DNA of 64,000 nucleotides from Virgibacillus_N oceani_A (GTDB lineage: Bacteria > Bacillota > Bacilli > Bacillales > Amphibacillaceae), in assembly GCA_041521345.1 (NCBI GenBank), contig JBGOHB010000015.1; one strand, 5' to 3'. Positions 8,860 through 18,208 of the stretch are shown here, one piece after another. The notes beneath the pieces were generated by a model that saw nothing but the letters and a program-made list of their open reading frames with translations, was not told the DNA's origin and did not search any database. Position numbers and translations under genes: made by a program. Position 1 is the first letter of the stretch, and each line of letters opens with the position of its first letter.

Positions 8860-10344
8860 CTATATTTTCACAAACACACTTTTTACTTCGGTATAATTTT
8901 CCAATCCATACTCGCCACCCATTTCCCGGCCAATCCCCGATTGTTTATAGCCACCGAATGGCATTGTTTCCCACTCTAATCCGAAGTCATTCACCCAAAC
9001 AGTTCCAGCTTTAAGTTTATTCGCAATATAGTGGCCTGTTTTAATATTTTCTGTCCACACACTGGCTGCAAGGCCGTAATCACTATCGTTTGCACGCTTG
9101 ATTACTTCTTCCACAGTATCAAAGACAAATACTGACATAACAGGACCGAAGATTTCTTCGCGGGCGATTACCATATCATCTTCAACGTCTGCAAAAATTG
9201 TTGGCTCTACAAAATACCCTTTTTCCAGTCCTCTTTCTCCACCGGCAACAAGGCGGGCTCCTTCTTTTTTCCCTTGCTCAATGTAATCAAGAACCCTTTT
9301 TTGCTGTTTTGCTGAAACAAGAGGCCCCATATCAGTTTGCGAATCCATTCCAGGCCCCAGTTTCAATTCGTTCACTCGTTCTGCAAATGCCTCAACAACC
9401 TTTTCATAATGCTTGCGGTGAACATAAACTCGTGTACATGCACTACAGTTTTGTCCGTGATTGTACATCGTGCCATTGAATGCACCCTCAATTGCTTCTT
9501 GCAAATCGGCATCTTCCAGAATGATACTCGGGGATTTTCCACCAAGCTCCAGTGTAACTCCTTTAACTTGATCTGCCGCTTTACGCATTATTTCTTTTCC
9601 AACAATGGTTGAGCCTGTAAAAGCGACTTTATCAACCTGTTTATGCGTTACAATTGCTTCACCTGTAACTTTTCCATCACCAGGCACAATATTAACAACA
9701 CCGTCCGGAAAACCTGCTTCTTTAAATAATTTTGCTGCATAGAGGAGGGAAAGTGGCGTCTCGGGGGCCGGTTTAATGACAACTGTACAACCTACAGCAA
9801 GTGCTGATCCCAATTTCCACCCTGCCATTGCAAGCGGAAAATTCCATGGAATAATTTGTCCCACTACTCCTACCGGCTCATGAACAGTATATGTTACATA
9901 TTCAGGAGAAACCGGTGTTGTTTTTCCTAGTAATTTTGTTGCCCAACCGGCATAGTATCTAAAATGTTGTACTGTTCCATCTACGTCATCTTCAAGCGCA
10001 ACATTAAAAGGTTTCCCATTGTCCAATGCTTCAAGCTGTGCAAGTTCCTCCCTGTTTTCTTCTAGTAAGTCAGCGAATTTATAAATAAGCCTTGAACGTT
10101 CTGCCGCCTCCATTTTTGTCCATTCACCTTCATCAAATGCCTTTCTTGCTGCTTGTACGGCTTTATCAATATCCTCTGCATTAGCTTCACTAACTCTCGC
10201 AAGAACTTCTTCGGTTGCAGGATTAAACACATCAAATGTCTTCCCATTTGCTGCAGGAGCATATTCCCCATTAATATATAGGTTTTTCTCTCCTTCCAGA
10301 AAAGCTTTTACCTTTGGCTTCAGTTCAAGTTGTGAAGTAATCAT
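8860..10344 (-). CDS. Aldehyde dehydrogenase, probable alpha-ketoglutarate semialdehyde dehydrogenase
   Basis: NAD(P)-dependent aldehyde dehydrogenase of 494 aa. The general base glutamate is in VTLELGGKSPS, the catalytic cysteine in HGQNCSACTRVY, and the cofactor motif FTGSTIVGKEIM is intact. The family alone does not give the substrate. As last gene of a 4-hydroxyproline operon it most likely oxidises alpha-ketoglutarate semialdehyde to alpha-ketoglutarate, the final step. The longer frame to 10365 overlaps the preceding gene; the ATG at 10344 follows GGGAGGAG by 7 bases and is preferred. A terminator follows directly. Confidence 0.9.
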   Translation of the reverse strand: MITSQLELKPKVKAFLEGEKNLYINGEYAPAANGKTFDVFNPATEEVLARVSEANAEDIDKAVQAARKAFDEGEWTKMEAAERSRLIYKFADLLEENREELAQLEALDNGKPFNVALEDDVDGTVQHFRYYAGWATKLLGKTTPVSPEYVTYTVHEPVGVVGQIIPWNFPLAMAGWKLGSALAVGCTVVIKPAPETPLSLLYAAKLFKEAGFPDGVVNIVPGDGKVTGEAIVTHKQVDKVAFTGSTIVGKEIMRKAADQVKGVTLELGGKSPSIILEDADLQEAIEGAFNGTMYNHGQNCSACTRVYVHRKHYEKVVEAFAERVNELKLGPGMDSQTDMGPLVSAKQQKRVLDYIEQGKKEGARLVAGGERGLEKGYFVEPTIFADVEDDMVIAREEIFGPVMSVFVFDTVEEVIKRANDSDYGLAASVWTENIKTGHYIANKLKAGTVWVNDFGLEWETMPFGGYKQSGIGREMGGEYGLENYTEVKSVFVKI

Positions 10345-10361
10345 TATAAATCTCCTCCCTT

Positions 10362-11252
10362 TCATTTACTAACTAATAGACTATCAAGAAGTTCCTGAAG
10401 TTTCGTATCTTCTTCATCTGTCAATGGCAGTCTAGGTCTACGTGAAGGACCTCCCGCCAATCCTTGCAGGTCCATCGCCCGCTTTACAATCTGCACATAC
10501 TTGCCAGACCCTTCGATAAAATTGCAAAGCGGCAAAACTTGATCATACAACTCCCATGCTTTTTCCAAGTTATTTTCTTTCACACTATTATATAGATCTG
10601 TTACCAGCTTAGGAGCAATATTTCCAGTTACAGAAATCCATCCAGTTGCACCAACTAAAAATGATTCGAGAGCTAAATCATCTGATCCACAAAATGTTTT
10701 TATATCCCCCTTCCCTTGTCTTGTAATATCACGAAGCTTCGCAATATCTCCACTGGATTCTTTTATGTGCGTAATATTTTCTACATCTCTTGCAACCTTT
10801 AGTAAAGTATTTGTTCCGATATCGACTCCTGATGTAAATGGGTTGTTGTAAATCATAATTGAAAATTTTACTGATTCTCCTACTGCTTTGAAATGTTCAT
10901 AGATTTCTTCGTCTTTTGGATGTGCATAATAAGAGTTAATGAGTAATGCCGCATCCGCTCCAACTGCTTCTGCCTGTTGGGTATAGTATATTGCTTCTTC
11001 TGTTGTTTCTGCTGCTGTACCCACAACTAACGGAATACGTCCCGCTATTTGCTCTACAGCAATTTCAGCTACAAGAAGGCGTTCTTCTTTTGACAGACTT
11101 ACAAATTCACCTGTACTGCCATTTACGACTATTCCTGTCACTTCTTCAGCAATAAAATGTTCAATATTTTTCCTTAACCCATCTGTATCAACCTCCCCAT
11201 TCTCTGTCATTGGTGTAATTAGTACTGGAAATGCTCCTTCTAATTGTTTCAA
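10362..11252 (-). CDS. DapA-family lyase, probable pyrroline-4-hydroxy-2-carboxylate deaminase
   Basis: 296 aa, dihydrodipicolinate synthase/N-acetylneuraminate lyase superfamily, an (alpha/beta)8 Schiff-base enzyme. The Schiff-base lysine is in THIKESSGD, the active-site tyrosine in IMIYNNPF, and the substrate-loop motif is NGSTGEF. Between a D-hydroxyproline dehydrogenase subunit and an aldehyde dehydrogenase, the known family role that fits is the deaminase turning pyrroline-4-hydroxy-2-carboxylate into alpha-ketoglutarate semialdehyde. The stop lies 18 bases before the next start. A true lysine-pathway DapA is less likely because no dap genes are nearby. Confidence 0.85.
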   Translation of the reverse strand: MKQLEGAFPVLITPMTENGEVDTDGLRKNIEHFIAEEVTGIVVNGSTGEFVSLSKEERLLVAEIAVEQIAGRIPLVVGTAAETTEEAIYYTQQAEAVGADAALLINSYYAHPKDEEIYEHFKAVGESVKFSIMIYNNPFTSGVDIGTNTLLKVARDVENITHIKESSGDIAKLRDITRQGKGDIKTFCGSDDLALESFLVGATGWISVTGNIAPKLVTDLYNSVKENNLEKAWELYDQVLPLCNFIEGSGKYVQIVKRAMDLQGLAGGPSRRPRLPLTDEEDTKLQELLDSLLVSK

Positions 11253-11288
11253 TTCAATTTCCTCCTTTAATTTTGAAATACTATTTTG

Positions 11289-12713
11289 TTAGTTTACATT
11301 TTGATATCCCAATTCTTCTTCTTTACCATGCGATTTTGTATACCATATAAATGTATTGGTGAACCCATATAGAATGGTGATCGCTACGACTAAAAAGTTA
11401 AACCATAGAAACGGTAGATATGCAATTGTAGAAACACCCAATGTAGCAGCCATAAATACACCACCATCAGACCACGGAACCATAGGTGTTGTTACGGTCC
11501 CTCCAGCTTCGGTATTTCTGGATAGCACCCGTCGATCAATATTCAAACGATCATAATTTTCTTCTGTTATTTTACTTCCAGTTATAATTGAAACATAAGC
11601 TGCGCCGCCGAAAAAGTTACCAAAGAATGCAGAAATCACCGTGGATAACGTTGTCTTTCCTGCATTATCTGCCCATGCTAGCAACTTATTACAAATAACT
11701 CTTAAAATACCCGTTTGCTCCATTAATCCACCAACGCCTAGAGCAAATAATATTAAAACGATTACATCCAGCATGAAAACAATTCCACCACGATTTAACA
11801 GTTCATCAATAAAGACTACACCTGATTCAATGGAACCGCCAGCATATAAAATATTAATAGATTCAAACAATGAAACATTTTGGAATAAATAAGCCCAAGC
11901 AGTACCCAATAATGCCCCAAATAAAATTACTGGAATAGAAGGCTTTTTCATTGCAAGCAAAGCAACTACCAAAACCGCTGGAATTAACATATACCAACTA
12001 ATATTAAAATACTCATTAAGCGCTGCCATCGTTGCTTGTGCCTGCTCTAAACTGCCATTACTGTCAATAAAGAAAAAACCTGTGACAAAGAATAAACCCC
12101 CTGCTATTACAAATGCCGGGGCACTTACATATAGCATACCTTTAATATGCTCGATTACATTAACCTTTGATAAAGAGGCAGTCATTACTGTGGTATCTGA
12201 TAAAGGAGAGAGCTTATCCCCGACATAACACCCGGAAATAACCGCACCAGCAACTAAAGCAATTGGTAATCCAAAGCTTGCGCCAATCCCCATCATAGCA
12301 ATACCTGCCGTTCCCGCCGATCCAAAAGAGGTTCCTGTAGCCAATGATGTAATCGCACAAATAATAAATGCTGCCATTAAAAAGATACTTGGATTAATAA
12401 TAGATAAGCCGTAGTAAATAATACTCGGAACTATTCCCCCTGCAATCCATGTTCCAATTAATGCACCAACAGCTATCAAAATGAGAACAGCTTCCATTCC
12501 ATCATTAATCCCTTTAATTATCCCGTTCTGCATATCCTTATAACTATGACCAATACGTAATCCAACCAGCATGATCATAAACCAAGTCGTTAACAATGCT
12601 AGCTGAATCGGAAAACCAAATTGTGCAATAAACAAAAACATAATCACAACGAAGGAAATTAAAACAAACAACACTTCACCCAAAGTCGGCAATCGCTTAT
12701 CTGTACCCATCAT
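11289..12713 (-). CDS. NhaC-family Na+/H+ antiporter-like transporter
   Basis: Integral membrane protein of 474 aa with about 11-12 hydrophobic segments and NhaC hallmarks (GTSFGSAGTAGIAMMGIGASFG, GDKLSPLSDTTVMTA, EAGGTVTTPMVPWSDGG). NhaC relatives include Na+/H+ exchangers and organic-substrate antiporters such as MleN. Its place inside the hydroxyproline operon suggests it imports hydroxyproline or a derivative in exchange for ions, but the sequence does not prove this. Start at 12713 (or 12710) after AAGGAGAG. An 87-base spacer separates it from the upstream racemase paralogue. Confidence 0.85.
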   Translation of the reverse strand: MMGTDKRLPTLGEVLFVLISFVVIMFLFIAQFGFPIQLALLTTWFMIMLVGLRIGHSYKDMQNGIIKGINDGMEAVLILIAVGALIGTWIAGGIVPSIIYYGLSIINPSIFLMAAFIICAITSLATGTSFGSAGTAGIAMMGIGASFGLPIALVAGAVISGCYVGDKLSPLSDTTVMTASLSKVNVIEHIKGMLYVSAPAFVIAGGLFFVTGFFFIDSNGSLEQAQATMAALNEYFNISWYMLIPAVLVVALLAMKKPSIPVILFGALLGTAWAYLFQNVSLFESINILYAGGSIESGVVFIDELLNRGGIVFMLDVIVLILFALGVGGLMEQTGILRVICNKLLAWADNAGKTTLSTVISAFFGNFFGGAAYVSIITGSKITEENYDRLNIDRRVLSRNTEAGGTVTTPMVPWSDGGVFMAATLGVSTIAYLPFLWFNFLVVAITILYGFTNTFIWYTKSHGKEEELGYQNVN

Positions 12714-12800
12714 TCACTCTCCTTGTTTAATGAATTGGCTTACGATAAAATCTTAGGTGGCCGTGTACTTAGAATGAGTAGAAGATAAAACCTCCCTTCA

Positions 12801-13724
12801 TTATTTTAAAAGGAACCCATTTTTTAATGGATCATCCTTGTCATAAATGAATTGGTGAATTCCTGTAGTAAATCCTTGGACTTCCACAAAGAATTTGTCT
12901 TCTGTTCCTAGCAACAAAGAAGCCGTGATAGAACTATTAAAAATACTATTATTTATAAGATAGGTATATTCATTTAATGTTTCTCGTAATCCTGTTAAAA
13001 TAGCAAACGTACTATCAATACCTGGAGATCGTGTAATATTTCCATCTTTTTCAAAGGTTACTGACCTAATTGCATTAGCATCTGTATTCGTTATTTCATC
13101 AGTTATGATAACTCCATTAAAAGCCATGTTTTCGTTATGAAATCTTTCTGTTATTTTTTTGCCCCATTTATTGATAGAAGACAAATGATTAATATCAATG
13201 CCAGGAATCGACTCAGGCAGTGGTAAGATAATGTAACTCCTATTCCCATCTATTTCTACTACATGATATTCATTTTTTTTATCCGTTATTCTACATGCTT
13301 TGCTTTCTAGATAAACTCCTGTTACTTCCTGATTTTCCAAATTTGCCTTAACCACATAAATTCCTTGAATCGTTTCTATTTTATAGACGCCATTTTCATT
13401 TACTTTTAAATTTCCGGTTTCTAGTAATGCAGTTACAGAGGCTGCTAACCCTCCATAATTAAAATGAATTTCAGGATCATGATTAAAAAACAATAACCCA
13501 AAATCAGCTGCTTTAGAGGGAATAACAACGCACCCATTCATACCACGATGTCCTCTTGGCTCATTCAGTAAAAATTCTTTTTCACCATGGTAGGACATTT
13601 GTAAGAGTTGTTGATTCGATTCAAAATCGTTTTGATTTAAATTAATGGGTGATTGAATAACAATTCGAAACGCTTCCCCCTCTACATGTGTATCAATGGT
13701 GGAGAACATTTTTTCAATAATCAT
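12801..13724 (-). CDS. Proline racemase-family paralogue lacking both catalytic cysteines
   Basis: 307 aa, clearly homologous to its upstream neighbour: the start FSTIDTHVEGEAFRIVI, the LLNEPRGHRGMNG block and the end GIHQFIYDKDDPLKNGFLL align well. Both catalytic positions are changed. The MCGH box reads NYGG, with Tyr90 at the first cysteine, and SPCGTGT reads SPGIDST, with Gly235 at the second. Serine or threonine replaces one cysteine in trans-3-hydroxyproline dehydratases, but here neither site keeps a usable residue. A racemase activity is therefore unlikely. It could be a regulatory, binding or differently acting subunit. The gene abuts its neighbour (TAA then ATG), is full length and uninterrupted, so it looks maintained. 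Confidence 0.85.
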   Translation of the reverse strand: MIIEKMFSTIDTHVEGEAFRIVIQSPINLNQNDFESNQQLLQMSYHGEKEFLLNEPRGHRGMNGCVVIPSKAADFGLLFFNHDPEIHFNYGGLAASVTALLETGNLKVNENGVYKIETIQGIYVVKANLENQEVTGVYLESKACRITDKKNEYHVVEIDGNRSYIILPLPESIPGIDINHLSSINKWGKKITERFHNENMAFNGVIITDEITNTDANAIRSVTFEKDGNITRSPGIDSTFAILTGLRETLNEYTYLINNSIFNSSITASLLLGTEDKFFVEVQGFTTGIHQFIYDKDDPLKNGFLLK

Positions 13725-14762
13725 TTAAACACCTTCTTTCCTGGGATCGTTCATCGGGGGAATAAGTAAATAACCTTCTCTCAATGGATCTTTTTCATTA
13801 TAGAAAAATCGATGCATTCCCATAATCCATGCTGACCCGGTCACTTCCGGAATGATAGCGTCATAGTTTTTTATTTTTGAAGTCTCAAGTACCCTTGCAT
13901 TAAACAAAGATCCTACAATACTTTCATGTACAAATAACTCATCCATCCCGATTTCATTTTTCGTGAACATCGTTGCGAGCTTGGCGGAAGTACCAGTTCC
14001 ACACGGGGATCGATCTATCCCTCCCGGGGGGACAACGACTGTGTTTTTCACATCTGCATCTGGATGAACAAAATCTGTAAAAAATTCAATATGTGTTAAG
14101 CCATTAATAAAAGGATGCTCGGGGTGGATAACAGATTCAGTCTCGTTAATTGCATTTCGAATTGTTATTGCCTTATCAATAATGGTAGAAGCATTATCTT
14201 TCGTCAGTTCCAAACCAAGCTTCCGGGCATCAATAATTCCGTAAAAATTACCACCATACGCAATATCACATTCTACTTTACCTATTTGATCTACATCTAT
14301 TTTAATCGATTTCAACAAGAATGATGGCGTATTGGCAAAGGTAACCTCTAGTGCTTTTCCATTCTCTACCTTGATTTTTACTTCTATCAATCCTGCTGGT
14401 GTATCCAGGTTTACATTTGTATACGGTTCGGAAACTTCGATTAGCCCCGCCTCAACTAATGCGGTACAAGTGCCGATCGTATCATGTCCGCACATCGGTA
14501 AATAACCGCCTGTTTCAATAAAAATCGCTCCAACATCTGCATCTGGATGGCACGGTTCCACTAATAGTGTTCCGGACATCACATCATGGCCCCTTGGTTC
14601 ATTCATCAAAAAATTCCGGATCCAATCATAATTCTCCTTCATATAAAGCATTTTTTCAGACATGGTATCTCCCTTTAATACAGGAAGACCACTTATAACA
14701 GTCCTCGTAGGATTTCCTCCGGTATGTGTATCAATAGTTGAAAATAATCGTTGAAAGTTCAC
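13725..14762 (-). CDS. 4-hydroxyproline 2-epimerase (proline racemase family)
   Basis: Probably interconverts trans-4-hydroxy-L-proline and cis-4-hydroxy-D-proline, a cofactor-independent two-base reaction. 345 aa, with both catalytic cysteines: C91 in LPMCGHDTIG and C254 in DRSPCGTGTSAK. The N-terminal STIDTHTGGNPTR is the family signature. Start is GTG at 14762 with AAGGTGAT eight bases upstream; it follows the previous stop with no gap (TAAGTG). Proline racemase itself is an alternative, but a D-hydroxyproline dehydrogenase, a DapA-type deaminase and an aldehyde dehydrogenase in the same operon favour hydroxyproline. Confidence 0.9.
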   Translation of the reverse strand: MNFQRLFSTIDTHTGGNPTRTVISGLPVLKGDTMSEKMLYMKENYDWIRNFLMNEPRGHDVMSGTLLVEPCHPDADVGAIFIETGGYLPMCGHDTIGTCTALVEAGLIEVSEPYTNVNLDTPAGLIEVKIKVENGKALEVTFANTPSFLLKSIKIDVDQIGKVECDIAYGGNFYGIIDARKLGLELTKDNASTIIDKAITIRNAINETESVIHPEHPFINGLTHIEFFTDFVHPDADVKNTVVVPPGGIDRSPCGTGTSAKLATMFTKNEIGMDELFVHESIVGSLFNARVLETSKIKNYDAIIPEVTGSAWIMGMHRFFYNEKDPLREGYLLIPPMNDPRKEGV

Positions 14763-15944
14763 TTAGTTCATCACCTTTTCCTGAAATCTATCATAACGAA
14801 GCGGTTCTATCGGAATGCATGTCTCTTTCTCAGACAACATTTCTTCAACCACTTTACCTGTAACAGCTGCAAGACTTATGCCATCACCTTCATGTCCTGC
14901 TGCCACATAAAAACCGGGAACTTCGTCAACATGTGAAATGATTGGCAGATGATCTTCTGTCCATGGTCTCAGACCAGCATATGTCCTTATCACTGTCATA
15001 TCGGCTATTTTGGGATAAAAACGCAATGCTCTTTTTGCTATGTATTTTGTTACTTCATTACTTACTTTCGTATCAACCCCATTAAACTCACGACTGCTGC
15101 CAATTAAAAAATTTTGACTTTCTGTTGGTTCGAATACGAGTGCCACACCATATCTTTCTGTTATAGGGTCAACAATTCTTTCCCCGCCAAACTTTGAAAT
15201 AAGGTATCCAAATTCCATCACTTTTCGTAAACCAATTGGTTGTTGCCTAGACGCAACAATCAGTTGTCCTTTTCTAGGGGTAATTGGAATATGAACGTCA
15301 AGCATTTCACCAATTGTCGGAGCCCATACACCACAAGCATTTACTACCTTATCGGCAGTAAAAGTCTGGTTGTTTGTTTTAATCACAAATTGACCGCAAT
15401 CTTTTTTATACAGCGTCTTCACTTCTGTATTTGTATGTATCTTTGCACCTGACTTCTCAGCGCTATCAAACATGGAATACGTCAACATGTACGGGTTTAC
15501 CGTTGAATCTGTATTACATTCTAATCCACCATATAAGTCATCAGCGAAGTAACTGGATTCATTTCGTAAATCTTCACGGTCCAACATTTTAAAATCCAGT
15601 CCGGCTTCCTGTTGTTGACTCACCCATTTTTGTGCTGCCTCCATTTCGGTATCGTTTTCACAAACAAGGATGCTCCCCGGGTTTCGATATTCAAATGGAA
15701 CCTCAAGCTCTTTGCTTAGTTCATGAACAAGCTGCTGACTTTTCAGTGACATCTGGCTGTCAAACCCAGGATCTTTATCTATTGCCAGGATATTTCCATC
15801 ACATCTGGATGAAGTTCCACTTGCTAACTCATTTTTTTCAAGTATTGTAATATCCAATCCCGCTTTTGAACTGTAATAAGCAATGGCAGATCCAATAATA
15901 CCTCCGCCTATTACTATTACATCCCGGTGAAGTATGTTATTCAC
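14763..15944 (-). CDS. FAD-dependent D-amino-acid oxidase-type subunit, probable D-hydroxyproline dehydrogenase beta
   Basis: 393 aa DAO/GlyOx-family flavoprotein. The dinucleotide motif VIVIGGGIIGSAIAYY lies at the N-terminus, followed by ELASGTSSRCDG. The C-terminal FAD segment is GFYVAAGHEGDGISLAAVTGK. Such proteins form heteromeric dehydrogenases with a two-dinucleotide flavoprotein and [2Fe-2S] proteins, which are encoded just across the regulator at 17951-19774. The role proposed is oxidation of cis-4-hydroxy-D-proline. GTG start at 15944 after AGAGAGGTG. First gene of the leftward operon, 38 bases from a sigma-54 promoter. Confidence 0.87.
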   Translation of the reverse strand: MNNILHRDVIVIGGGIIGSAIAYYSSKAGLDITILEKNELASGTSSRCDGNILAIDKDPGFDSQMSLKSQQLVHELSKELEVPFEYRNPGSILVCENDTEMEAAQKWVSQQQEAGLDFKMLDREDLRNESSYFADDLYGGLECNTDSTVNPYMLTYSMFDSAEKSGAKIHTNTEVKTLYKKDCGQFVIKTNNQTFTADKVVNACGVWAPTIGEMLDVHIPITPRKGQLIVASRQQPIGLRKVMEFGYLISKFGGERIVDPITERYGVALVFEPTESQNFLIGSSREFNGVDTKVSNEVTKYIAKRALRFYPKIADMTVIRTYAGLRPWTEDHLPIISHVDEVPGFYVAAGHEGDGISLAAVTGKVVEEMLSEKETCIPIEPLRYDRFQEKVMN

Positions 15945-15981
15945 AGCTGTACACCTCTCTTTTTCTTCTCATATGTAGTCA

Positions 15982-15998
15982 TGCAATATACATGCCAA
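15982..15998 (-). promoter_or_regulatory. Sigma-54 (-24/-12) promoter of the leftward hydroxyproline operon
   Basis: The minus strand reads TTGGCATGTATATTGCA, matching TTGGCAC-N5-TTGCA with the invariant GG and GC spaced exactly. It lies 38 bases upstream of the first gene (start 15944) and next to the gene for a sigma-54 activator. Confidence 0.85.
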
Positions 15999-16156
15999 TT
16001 TAAGACGATAAATACTTTACACTTAAAATATCGAGCTTATCTCTTTTCACCGACTAAAATGCAGAATAATTATAAAATTACATTGATTCTGCAACACATT
16101 TGTGTCAAAATACTTATAACGATGTAAATAATTTTTTACACGAAGGGGGAGTTTAT

Positions 16157-17872
16157 ATGTCATTATTTTTAACAAATGTTGAACAAGTGATGAGTAACAA
16201 TATAGAAGTTCTAGACAACTGGGATAATACGGACTTATATAGATTAATAAAGTCTAAGGAGCCCCAAAAAATTTTCTTGAAATTTAACAAAGAAATACAG
16301 TTAGCACAAATTAATAAAAATACTGATCAAATTTATTTTCAATCATGTAAAGAGATTTCAAAAAATCTAACCATCTATGAAATGTTGAATTTCATCGAAA
16401 CAAATAATCATTTTATCATCCGTGACAACGAAAAAATAATTGGCTATGTTAATCCAGTTGAGCTGTCTAAACTTCTAGTAAACAGGAACGAAAAAATGAA
16501 AGCGTTTTTTCAAACAGTCCTTGAAACTATTGACAGTTCATGTACGGTGATTGACTCTGATGAAAATGTATTAATCTGGACAGAAGGTGCTGAAAACATA
16601 TTCAATATTAAACAGAAAGAAATAATCGGAAGACAGATTACTGATTTTTTTCAACCTGAACGATTAGAACTCCTAAAATCCTTGGATGATGGAACTTCTG
16701 TAACTCACTCTCAACATCATGCCAGGGAGGATTTGGTAGTTTTAATCAACTCAAACCCGGTTTATTTGGATGAAGAAATTATTGGAGCAGTTGTTTCAGA
16801 GACAAATATTACAAGCCAGATCCGATTACATAACGAATTATCAAATACAACAGAAAAGCTATTTAATCTTGAAAGAGAAGTGAATAAATTACTTCCTTCT
16901 GAAGATCCATTTACACCAATTAAGGGGAATAGCTCGACATTAAAACAAACGGTAACCATTGCAAAAAAAGCAGCAATGACAAGTACAAATTTATTAATCC
17001 ACGGTGAAAGTGGAGTGGGTAAGGAACTATTTGCCAAAGGGATTCACAGTATTCGTGAAGAACATGATGCACCCTTTGTAGCCATAAATTGCGGAGCCAT
17101 CCCTTCTGCACTTTTTGAAAGTGAAATTTTCGGCTATGAAAAAGGAGCCTTTTCAGGTGCTGATCAAAAGGGGAAAAAGGGGAAAGTTGAACTAGCTAAA
17201 GGGGGAACCTTGTTTTTGGATGAAATTGGTGAAATGCCTTTAGATATGCAAGTTAAAATCTTAAGACTATTACAAGAAAAGAAATTCTTTTCAGTTGGTG
17301 GCACAAAAGAGAAAGAAGTTGATTTTAGAGTAATTGCTGCTACTAATCGTGATTTAAAAGAATTTGTTAAGGAAGGTAAATTTAGGGAGGACCTTTATTA
17401 CCGGTTAAATGTCGTAAGTCTAGAAATTCCCTCCCTTCGTAAACGTCCAGAAGACATTATCGAGCTAACGCATTATTTTCTCTACGAACTTTCTATTAAA
17501 TATAACCGTCCAATTCATGGAATATCCCAGCCGATCATGCAAGCTCTATTGCAGCACCATTGGCCAGGTAATATCCGCGAACTAAAAAATGTTATAGAAC
17601 GATTAGTTGTTTTTTCAGAAAATGGCGAAATAAAACCTGAGCATTTACCATTTGAAACCGATGGAAAAACACCAGTCATAAACGGAGATATTCCTTATTT
17701 TGAAGATAACGATAATCGATCGCTAAGCGAAAGACTTCAGGAAACGGAAAAAGAAATTATTCTTAAGCAACTGGAAAAAGTAAATGGTAACAAGCTTGAA
17801 TGTGCAAAAAAACTTCAAATTACTAGGGCAACCCTGTATAACCGAATAAACAAATTAGGAATAGATGTATAA
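16157..17872 (+). CDS. Sigma-54-dependent transcriptional activator (PAS, AAA+, Fis-type HTH)
   Basis: 571 aa. An N-terminal CBS-like sensory region (about 1-105) is followed by a PAS domain (about 115-225), a AAA+ sigma-54 interaction domain and a C-terminal helix-turn-helix (AKKLQITRATLYNRINKLGI). Walker A is GESGVGKELFAKGIH and Walker B GGTLFLDEIGEMP. The sigma-54 contact loop reads GAFSGA instead of GAFTGA, a conservative change. The longer frame begins at a TTG (16100); the ATG at 16157 follows GAAGGGGGAG and is chosen. It sits between two sigma-54-type operons and probably activates both, with the PAS or CBS-like part sensing hydroxyproline or an intermediate. Confidence 0.92.
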   Translation: MSLFLTNVEQVMSNNIEVLDNWDNTDLYRLIKSKEPQKIFLKFNKEIQLAQINKNTDQIYFQSCKEISKNLTIYEMLNFIETNNHFIIRDNEKIIGYVNPVELSKLLVNRNEKMKAFFQTVLETIDSSCTVIDSDENVLIWTEGAENIFNIKQKEIIGRQITDFFQPERLELLKSLDDGTSVTHSQHHAREDLVVLINSNPVYLDEEIIGAVVSETNITSQIRLHNELSNTTEKLFNLEREVNKLLPSEDPFTPIKGNSSTLKQTVTIAKKAAMTSTNLLIHGESGVGKELFAKGIHSIREEHDAPFVAINCGAIPSALFESEIFGYEKGAFSGADQKGKKGKVELAKGGTLFLDEIGEMPLDMQVKILRLLQEKKFFSVGGTKEKEVDFRVIAATNRDLKEFVKEGKFREDLYYRLNVVSLEIPSLRKRPEDIIELTHYFLYELSIKYNRPIHGISQPIMQALLQHHWPGNIRELKNVIERLVVFSENGEIKPEHLPFETDGKTPVINGDIPYFEDNDNRSLSERLQETEKEIILKQLEKVNGNKLECAKKLQITRATLYNRINKLGIDV

Positions 17873-17879
17873 ATTTATT

Positions 17880-17896
17880 TTGGCTTGATTCTTGCA
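17880..17896 (+). promoter_or_regulatory. Sigma-54 promoter of the rightward dehydrogenase operon
   Basis: TTGGCTTGATTCTTGCA matches the -24/-12 consensus with exact GG-GC spacing. It starts 7 bases after the activator stop and lies 54 bases before the chosen start of the first [2Fe-2S] gene. Confidence 0.85.
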
Positions 17897-17950
17897 TAAA
17901 AGATAAATGACATAAATGAAAGCCGGGTGTTTTTATTGAAAGAAGATGAA

Positions 17951-18208
17951 ATGATTATATGCAGATGTGAAGAAGTAACATACAAAGAGCTCATGGAGAC
18001 AGCAGCCACTTACCATTGCTCAGCGAGGGAATTAAAGCTTCGGACAAGAGCAGGGATGGGTTATTGCGGTGGCAGATCATGTAGAAGTATGGTCGATGAA
18101 ATAGCAGGCACTACAAAAAACACAGAAAACCATACAGAAGTCTCTTTAAAGTATCAGGCACCAATACGCCCGATCAGTTTTGCTGATTTAGGAGGTGGAG
18201 ACAATTGA
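17951..18208 (+). CDS. BFD-like [2Fe-2S]-binding protein, dehydrogenase accessory subunit
   Basis: Small bacterioferritin-associated-ferredoxin-like domain of 85 aa. It has the cysteine pattern CRC near the start (MIICRCEEVTYKELME) and GYCGGRSC about 35 residues later. In amino-acid dehydrogenase operons such domains appear alone or fused to the FAD subunit and probably pass electrons. ATG at 17951 (AAAGAAG upstream) gives the usual MIICRCEE start; upstream GTG 17927 or TTG 17936 would add 8 or 5 residues. The stop overlaps the next start (TTGA). Confidence 0.82.
   Translation: MIICRCEEVTYKELMETAATYHCSARELKLRTRAGMGYCGGRSCRSMVDEIAGTTKNTENHTEVSLKYQAPIRPISFADLGGGDN

Noticed and set aside
10344..10365. 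Longer N-terminus for the aldehyde dehydrogenase
   Set aside because: The upstream ATG overlaps the Shine-Dalgarno used by the ATG at 10344 and lies within the stop region of the previous gene.
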